Positions 1 to 4,313 of a stretch of DNA of 7,400 nt are shown in pieces. Position 1 is the first letter of the stretch. Every line of letters begins with the position of its first letter. A program made the translations under genes and the position numbers. This DNA is from an uncultured Caulobacter sp. (GTDB taxonomy: Bacteria; Pseudomonadota; Alphaproteobacteria; Caulobacterales; Caulobacteraceae): NCBI GenBank assembly GCA_937991555.1, contig CALKHU010000241.1, positions 1 through 7,400 on the forward strand, written 5' to 3'. The notes below the pieces were generated by a model that saw nothing but the letters and a program-made list of their open reading frames with translations, made no database searches and was not told the origin of the DNA.

Positions 1-2496
1 CTAGGCGGCCACCACCGCCTGGCCGCGGCGCAGGGGCAGGGTGAAGCTCACGGTCGTGCCCTCGCCGGGGGTGCTCTCCATCTCCAGGGCGCCCTCGTGC
101 AGCTCGATCAGTGACTTGGTCAGGGCGAGCCCGAGGCCCGTGCCCTGGGTCGTCTTGCTGTGCTGGCTCTCGACCTGCTCGAAGGGCTGGGCCAGACGGG
201 AGAGGTCTTCCTTGCTGATGCCGATGCCGGTGTCCTGCACCGACACCCGCACCCGTTCGCCGAAGGCGTCCTTGCGCACCTCGGCCCGCACGGTGACGCG
301 ACCGCCCCGCGGCGTGAACTTCACGGCGTTGCTGAGCAGGTTCAGCAGCACCTGCTTCACGGCGCGGTAGTCGGCCTCGATCTCGGGCAGGAAGGGGAAG
401 TCGACCTGGAGGTCGAGACCGGCGGCGTCGGCGCGGTTGCGGATCAGCCGCACGGCGTCCTCGGTGACGTCCTCCAGGCTCATCGGCTCGAACTTCAGGT
501 TCATCTTGCCGGCCTCGATCTTCGACATGTCGAGAATGTCGTTGATCAGGGCGAGCAGGTGCTGGCCGCTGTTGTGGATGTCCTGAGCGTATTCCTTGTA
601 GCGCGCGTCGCCCAGCGGTCCGTACATCTCGGCGATCATGATCTCGCTGAAGCCGTTGACGGCGTTCAGCGGCGTGCGCAGCTCGTGGGACATGTTGGCC
701 AGGAACTCGGACTTGGCCTTGTTGGCGGCTTCGGCGCGCACCTTCTCGGCCTCGTACTTGCGGGCCAGTTCAGCCAGCTGCTCCTGGCTGCGCTCCAGCC
801 CCGCGACGGCGTGCTGCAGCTGCTCCTCGTTCAGCCGGCGCGCCTCCTCCTGGGCCTTGATGGCGCTGATGTCGGCGGCGGTCATGACGAGGCCGCCGTC
901 GGCGGTGCGACGCTCTGAGATCTGGATCCAGCGGCCGTCGTTCAGCTCCGCCTCGCGCAGGCCGCGGTGCCCGTCCGGCCCGGCGATCTCCTGTTTGATG
1001 GCCAGCTGGACGAACCGGTTGACGTAGTCGCGCGCGGCGCCCGGCTTGAGGATCTTGGGCTCGAGGTTGAAGACGCTGCGGTAATTGCGGTTGCAGAGCA
1101 GCAGCCGCCCGGACCTGTCCCAAAGGACGAAGGCCTCGGACACACTTTCGATGGCGTCGCGCAGGCGGTTCTCGGCGGCCTGGGCGCGGGCCTGGGCGAG
1201 GCGCTCCTCGGTGACGTCGAGCGCCACCCCGATGATGCGGCCGTAGCCGTCGCCGCCCGGCTGCCCCAGCCCCTGGCCGCGGGCGTCGATCCAGATCGAG
1301 CGGCCGGCGCCGGCGCCGGGAACGCGGAAGGAGACGTCGAACGCGCCGTAGCGGGCCGCGTGGGCGAGCGCCTGCCTCAGCCGCTCGCGGTGGTCCGGCG
1401 CGACCCTTTCCAGCACTTCCTGGCCGCCGACGACCCCGCCGCCGCCCCAGCCGAAGATGACCCCGGTCACATCCGACATGAACACCTGGTCCTGCTCCAG
1501 GTCCCATTCCCAGATGCCGCAGCGGGCGGCCTCGACGGCCATCCGGAAGCGCTGCTCGCTCTCGACGAAGGCGCGCTGCGCCGCCTCCGCCTTGCGGCTC
1601 TGGCTGAACAGCAGCAGGGCCAGCGCGATGCCGATCCCCAGGGGCACCAGCAGGGCGACCACGCCGTCGATGCGGTCGCGGTTGGCCGACACCATGCCCT
1701 TGGGGGGATTGGCGGCCACGGCGATCAGGGAGCCGCCGGCGGCCGGGCGTCCCGCCACATCGACGGCGGACCCGTCCGGGCGGCGGGCCCGCACGAGCTG
1801 GTCGGGCTTCAGGTCGCCGGCCGGGATGGCGAACGCCTCCCGGATCGTCGAGGCCTGGGTCACGCCCCCTTCGCCGGACACGACCAGCAGGCGGCCGTCG
1901 GCCAGCGCCACCGCGCCGGACGCGTGGCCCGAAACCTCGAGGGGCAGGCGGGTCAGCGCCTGGGCGGTCAGCAGGACGGTCCGGTCGCCGATCACCCGGG
2001 CGACATAGAGCCGCGTGCGATCGCCGGCGGGAACGCCCAGCCAGGTGGTGCGGCCGCCGTTCAGGGCCTGGCGGGCGGCGCCCTTCCAGTCGGCGGTTTC
2101 GATCCGGCCGGCCACGGCCTCGACGCTGTCGCCGGAGACGACCGCGGCTGCGGCCACGCCGTCGCCGGCGGCGCGCAGCACGGCCTCGGCCGCGTCCATC
2201 GGCGCGTCGGGCGACCGGTCGAGCAGGGCCGCGCCGGCGGCCAGTCCGCCCGTCCGGCGAGCGAGGTCGGCGTCGAGTCGCGCGGCCAGCACCTGGGCGG
2301 CGGCGTCCGGGCCGGCGTCTCCCGGGCGCGTCCAGTTGCGCTCCAGCCGCTGCAGTCCGAAGGCGGTGTAGATGGCCAGCAGCAGCAGCGCGGCCAGGAT
2401 CGAGACGCGCACGAAGGCGCCGCCGGGCGCGCGCACGCCACCGGTTGCGAACGCGGGCTCGCCGGCCTTGCCTGCCTTGCGCCGCTTACCCGCCAA
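1..2496 (-). CDS. pleC: PleC-type membrane sensor histidine kinase/phosphatase
   Basis: Complete 831-residue histidine kinase. A short basic N-terminus precedes membrane segment 1 (about residues 30-48). An Ala/Gly-rich periplasmic domain (about 49-278) follows, then membrane segment 2 (about 279-297). Two cytoplasmic PAS domains (about 314-430 and 445-555) and a coiled-coil linker (about 555-600) lead to the HisKA domain with MSHELRTPLN, phospho-acceptor His604. The ATPase domain has an N box around Asn719/Asn723, G1 DTGIGI (755-760) and G2 GTGLGL (785-790). No receiver domain is present. In Caulobacter, PleC (about 842 aa) sits at the flagellar pole and acts as kinase/phosphatase for DivK and PleD; architecture, length and the HisKA sequence fit, but a PleC/DivJ-like paralogue is possible. 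The start is TTG: an in-frame TGA at 2521-2523 leaves no ATG upstream, and no strong Shine-Dalgarno is visible. PAS1 carries an unusual glycine run (349-358). The gene diverges from eamA. Confidence 0.88.
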   Translation of the reverse strand: MAGKRRKAGKAGEPAFATGGVRAPGGAFVRVSILAALLLLAIYTAFGLQRLERNWTRPGDAGPDAAAQVLAARLDADLARRTGGLAAGAALLDRSPDAPMDAAEAVLRAAGDGVAAAAVVSGDSVEAVAGRIETADWKGAARQALNGGRTTWLGVPAGDRTRLYVARVIGDRTVLLTAQALTRLPLEVSGHASGAVALADGRLLVVSGEGGVTQASTIREAFAIPAGDLKPDQLVRARRPDGSAVDVAGRPAAGGSLIAVAANPPKGMVSANRDRIDGVVALLVPLGIGIALALLLFSQSRKAEAAQRAFVESEQRFRMAVEAARCGIWEWDLEQDQVFMSDVTGVIFGWGGGGVVGGQEVLERVAPDHRERLRQALAHAARYGAFDVSFRVPGAGAGRSIWIDARGQGLGQPGGDGYGRIIGVALDVTEERLAQARAQAAENRLRDAIESVSEAFVLWDRSGRLLLCNRNYRSVFNLEPKILKPGAARDYVNRFVQLAIKQEIAGPDGHRGLREAELNDGRWIQISERRTADGGLVMTAADISAIKAQEEARRLNEEQLQHAVAGLERSQEQLAELARKYEAEKVRAEAANKAKSEFLANMSHELRTPLNAVNGFSEIMIAEMYGPLGDARYKEYAQDIHNSGQHLLALINDILDMSKIEAGKMNLKFEPMSLEDVTEDAVRLIRNRADAAGLDLQVDFPFLPEIEADYRAVKQVLLNLLSNAVKFTPRGGRVTVRAEVRKDAFGERVRVSVQDTGIGISKEDLSRLAQPFEQVESQHSKTTQGTGLGLALTKSLIELHEGALEMESTPGEGTTVSFTLPLRRGQAVVAA

Positions 2497-2539
2497 GCCC
2501 TTCGAATCCCCGTGCCCGAGTCAGTCCCCCGAGCCGAGA

Positions 2540-2568
2540 ATCTTACGGAAGCGTTCTCGCCGCGTCAC
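2540..2568 (-). promoter_or_regulatory. Candidate pleC promoter
   Basis: On the minus strand GTGACG (2563-2568) is followed after exactly 17 nt by TAAGAT (2540-2545). The first differs at one base from the TTGACG form of the alphaproteobacterial -35 box. The second matches TATAAT at four of six positions. A GANTC site (2538-2542) overlaps the -10. Transcription would begin near 2533, giving a leader of about 37 nt before the TTG start. This is pattern matching only. Confidence 0.35.
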
Positions 2569-2585
2569 GATCCAAACGCCCCCTG

Positions 2586-2606
2586 AAACAGGTTGTGAGT
2601 CTGTTT
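2586..2606. repeat. Short inverted repeat, possible operator
   Basis: AAACAG (2586-2591) and CTGTTT (2601-2606) form perfect 6-bp arms around a 9-nt spacer whose last four bases begin the GANTC site at 2597-2601. The total span of 21 bp is typical of a dimeric repressor site. I do not recognise the half-site, and arms of this length can arise by chance. Confidence 0.25.
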
Positions 2607-2697
2607 GACGCATCTCCTGAAAGCGGTCCCCGAGGAATTGGCTGGCGCGCCCCGGGAGACCGCGTAAGTCAGGGGTCCGCAGGAGATTCCTCCGCCC

Positions 2698-3582
2698 ATG
2701 ACCCAGACCTCGCTCTCGTTGCGGCACGCGCTGCTCGCCCTGGCCGTGATGGCGGTGTGGGGCTCGAACTTCGTCGTCATCCGGGTCGGGCTCGATCACC
2801 TGCCGCCGTTGCTGTTCGCGACCCTGCGCTTTTCGTTCGCCTTCCTGCCGGCGGCGCTGTTCCTCCGGAAGCCGGACGTGCCCTGGCGCAACCTGGCGGC
2901 CTACGGGGTGCTGATCGGCGCCGGCCAGTTCGGCCTGCTGTTCCTGGCCATGAAGAGCGACATCTCACCGGGCCTGGCGTCGCTGGTGGTGCAGACCCAG
3001 GCCTTCTTCACCATCGCGCTCGCCATGCGGCTGACCGGCGAGACGGTGCGGCCGTTCCAGTACGCGGCCCTGGCCCTGGCGGCGGCGGGCATCGGGGTGA
3101 TCGTCTGGCGCACCGACGGCTCGGCGACGCCGCTCGGCATCCTGCTGGTCCTCGGCGCGGCGCTGGGCTGGGCCGGCGGCAACCTGGTGTCGCGCCGGAC
3201 GCCGGGCGTGAACATGCTCGCGTTCGTGGTCTGGGCCAGCCTGTTCTCCATCCCGCCGCTGCTGGCGCTGTCGCTGGTCTTCGAGGGCTGGCCGGCGATC
3301 GTCGACGGGGTCAGCCGCGCCGACGCCCAGACCTGGGCCGCGGTGATCTGGCAGTCGGTCGGCAATACGATGTTCGGCTACGCGGTCTGGGGCTGGCTGC
3401 TGGCGCGCTATCCCGCCGCCACCATCGCGCCGATGTCGCTGCTGGTGCCGGTGTTCGGCATGGCCGCCTCGGCGCTGGTCCTGCACGAGGCGCTGCCCGC
3501 CTGGAAGCTGCTGGCCGCCGCCCTGGTGATGGCCGGCCTCGCACTCAACACCTTCTGGCCGAGAGTGAGCCGCGTGGGTTAG
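2698..3582 (+). CDS. eamA: EamA-family (DMT) metabolite exporter
   Basis: A 294-residue, very hydrophobic protein with about ten membrane segments in two EamA repeats (about residues 8-138 and 150-286). It resembles Escherichia coli EamA (YdeD, 299 aa) along its length: WGSNFVVIRVGL near residue 20, a GLASLVVQTQAFFTI stretch near 100, LGWAGGNL near 155, and an APMSLLVPVFGMA stretch near 245. EamA exports O-acetylserine and cysteine across the inner membrane. The substrate here is inferred; other DMT exporters have similar sequences. The ATG is preceded by AGGAG (2681-2685) with a rather long 12-nt spacer. The TAG stop (3580-3582) lies in the extended left arm of a palindrome, with its last two bases being the first two of the conserved repeat unit. 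The C-terminus is nonetheless of normal length. The gene converges on the RAYT gene. Confidence 0.87.
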   Translation: MTQTSLSLRHALLALAVMAVWGSNFVVIRVGLDHLPPLLFATLRFSFAFLPAALFLRKPDVPWRNLAAYGVLIGAGQFGLLFLAMKSDISPGLASLVVQTQAFFTIALAMRLTGETVRPFQYAALALAAAGIGVIVWRTDGSATPLGILLVLGAALGWAGGNLVSRRTPGVNMLAFVVWASLFSIPPLLALSLVFEGWPAIVDGVSRADAQTWAAVIWQSVGNTMFGYAVWGWLLARYPAATIAPMSLLVPVFGMAASALVLHEALPAWKLLAAALVMAGLALNTFWPRVSRVG

Positions 3583-3611
3583 GGACGGACACCAAGGTGT
3601 CTGTCCCTAAC
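3578..3611. repeat. Left REP-like palindrome of the RAYT module
   Basis: Sixteen-nucleotide arms (3578-3593 and 3596-3611) surround a central AA. The only flaw is a G/T pair at 3587/3602. The core arms are AGGGACGGACACC and GGTGTCTGTCCCT. The 29-nt conserved unit 3581-3609 recurs at 4285-4313 in the same orientation with one difference (G3587 versus A4291). It contains the RAYT stop codon (3607-3609, minus) and two bases of the eamA stop (3580-3582, plus). It could fold as a bidirectional transcript-end hairpin, but no T-run follows on either strand, so it is not called an intrinsic terminator. Confidence 0.9.
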
Positions 3612-4221
3612 GATGCAGCCCCCTGAGCCAATCAGGTGATCCGAGGGGACGGCCGTCGTTCGAAGCACAGCGCAGTATGGCCCAGACACTCTCGTCTTTC
3701 CGGCTCTGGCCAAACGCCCAGGCCGCATCTTCCCCGAGAAGTTTCGCCACGGGTCCTGGCGTGAGCAGGGGCTCAGCATAGCCGCCTAGGTGGGCTCGAA
3801 CGCTGGACCAAGGCCACTCCGATGCCTTGCCCACCAGCCCGGCTCGAACGGGGTTCAGGCCCACGTAGCGGACGCATCGATAGAGATAGGTGTCGTCCAT
3901 CGGAAACGATGCGTATCGCCCCTGCCAGAGATGACCTGACAGCTTGCGCTTCGAATGAAGTCGCCGGGCGTAGGTGGCGTTCAACACCGACATCGCTCGC
4001 GCCAGTCCCCTCTCGTCGGACGGAGTCGCAATCAGGTGGGTGTGGTTGGGCATCAGGCAGTAGGCCCAGACTTCAACGCCCTCTCGGGGAAAGACCGCAG
4101 CGGCGATTTGCAACCATGCGCGATAGTCCGCGGGTTCGAAGAAGACCAGTTGGCGCTGGTTGCCGCGCTGGGTGACGTGGTGCGGCATGCCCGGCACGAT
4201 GACCCGTGCTGCGCGAGGCAT
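3607..4221 (-). CDS. REP-associated tyrosine transposase (RAYT, Y1_Tnp family)
   Basis: A 204-residue single-strand DNA transposase of the IS200/IS605-related Y1 superfamily. The N-terminal stretch HHVTQRGN (14-21) is typical of these proteins. The metal-binding HUH motif is His60-Thr61-His62 in MPNHTHLI, with Thr where a hydrophobic residue is usual. The segment GHLWQGRYASFPMD (96-109) is followed by RYVGLNPVRAGLV (118-130), whose Tyr119 aligns with catalytic Tyr115 of E. coli TnpA(REP). WPWSS (136-140) is also characteristic. The known role is cutting and joining REP palindromes as single strands. ATG start with GGAG 6 nt upstream (4228-4231). The TAG stop is supplied by the left palindrome. 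From memory, related proteins run some 20-25 residues further after the GRPLGS motif to a basic tail, so the C-terminus may be clipped. All core motifs are intact, so activity is plausible. Confidence 0.92.
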   Translation of the reverse strand: MPRAARVIVPGMPHHVTQRGNQRQLVFFEPADYRAWLQIAAAVFPREGVEVWAYCLMPNHTHLIATPSDERGLARAMSVLNATYARRLHSKRKLSGHLWQGRYASFPMDDTYLYRCVRYVGLNPVRAGLVGKASEWPWSSVRAHLGGYAEPLLTPGPVAKLLGEDAAWAFGQSRKDESVWAILRCASNDGRPLGSPDWLRGLHR

Positions 4222-4253
4222 GATGAGCTCCGATAGCGACAGATTTGAGTGCT

Positions 4254-4282
4254 ACCATAGAGTGAGTGTGTGTTGGGTGCAA
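4254..4282 (-). promoter_or_regulatory. Candidate RAYT promoter next to the right palindrome
   Basis: On the minus strand TTGCAC (4277-4282) and TATGGT (4254-4259) are separated by exactly 17 nt. The -10 matches consensus at four of six positions, the -35 at only three. The -35 begins 2 nt from the conserved palindrome unit (4285). The leader would be about 25-30 nt and includes the Shine-Dalgarno at 4228-4231. Weak evidence. Confidence 0.3.
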
Positions 4283-4284
4283 TC

Positions 4285-4313
4285 AGGGACAGACACCAAG
4301 GTGTCTGTCCCTA
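4285..4313. repeat. Right REP-like palindrome of the RAYT module
   Basis: Perfect 13-nt arms, AGGGACAGACACC (4285-4297) and GGTGTCTGTCCCT (4300-4312), surround AA. It matches the left copy 3581-3609 at 28 of 29 positions, and the similarity stops sharply on both sides. Read on the minus strand the unit begins TAG and ends CCCT. That TAG (4311-4313) is the pepN stop codon. It lies just upstream of the RAYT promoter region and just downstream of pepN. No T-run accompanies it. Confidence 0.9.

Larger units (their letters stand above)
2497..2697. promoter_or_regulatory. Divergent pleC/eamA intergenic region with GANTC cluster
   Basis: This 201-bp gap separates two divergent genes and must hold both promoters. 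It contains five GANTC sites, at 2504-2508, 2518-2522, 2538-2542, 2597-2601 and 2685-2689. By eye I found only about four others in the rest of the window (2275, 4023, 6875, 7191). GANTC is methylated by CcrM in Caulobacter and relatives, and the transcription factor GcrA acts at methylated GANTC promoters. The clustering therefore suggests that one or both genes respond to the cell cycle; that is inference. No CtrA-type TTAA-N7-TTAA site is present. Confidence 0.55.
3581..4313 (-). mobile_element. RAYT module: transposase flanked by direct palindromes
   Basis: A single Y1/HUH-type transposase gene is bounded by two 29-nt palindromic units in direct orientation, 704 bp apart start to start. 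This matches the known arrangement of REP-associated tyrosine transposases, which sit next to the short palindromes they are thought to mobilise. No other cargo and no TnpB is present. The unit lies between convergent eamA and pepN without shortening either noticeably. Base composition is about 63% GC by hand count, against 73-78% in neighbouring lines, which suggests horizontal acquisition. No target-site duplication is visible outside the repeats. Whether it moves as a unit or is a domesticated REP generator cannot be told from one copy. Confidence 0.75.

Noticed and set aside
229..247. GGTGTC and GACACC inverted arms inside pleC, resembling the palindrome core
   Set aside because: Only six bases per arm, opposite arm order, a 7-nt loop, and it lies within the conserved VQDTGIG coding motif; coincidence is likely.
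967..2586. 539-codon open frame on the plus strand opposite pleC
   Set aside because: Antisense shadow of pleC; repetitive low-complexity composition and no family resemblance.
2497..2697. CtrA-binding site upstream of pleC
   Set aside because: No TTAA half-site is present in the intergenic region.
3578..3611. Intrinsic terminator between eamA and the RAYT
   Set aside because: The stem is strong, but no T-run follows on either strand and the loop is only two bases; annotated as a repeat instead.
2445..3626. 393-codon plus-strand frame overlapping eamA
   Set aside because: Out-of-frame reading of eamA with Arg/Gly/Pro-rich composition; the frame at 2698-3582 gives a clear EamA protein.
3886..3898. 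Partial match to the palindrome arm (taggtgtcgtcc) inside the RAYT gene
   Set aside because: No partner arm nearby, and the match breaks after eight bases; it lies in coding sequence.
3607..4221. Full IS200/IS605 insertion sequence
   Set aside because: No TnpB and no left-end/right-end architecture; the protein has RAYT-type motifs and is flanked by REP-like palindromes.
3581..4313. CRISPR-like direct repeats
   Set aside because: Only two copies, 704 bp apart, with a transposase gene between them and no cas genes.
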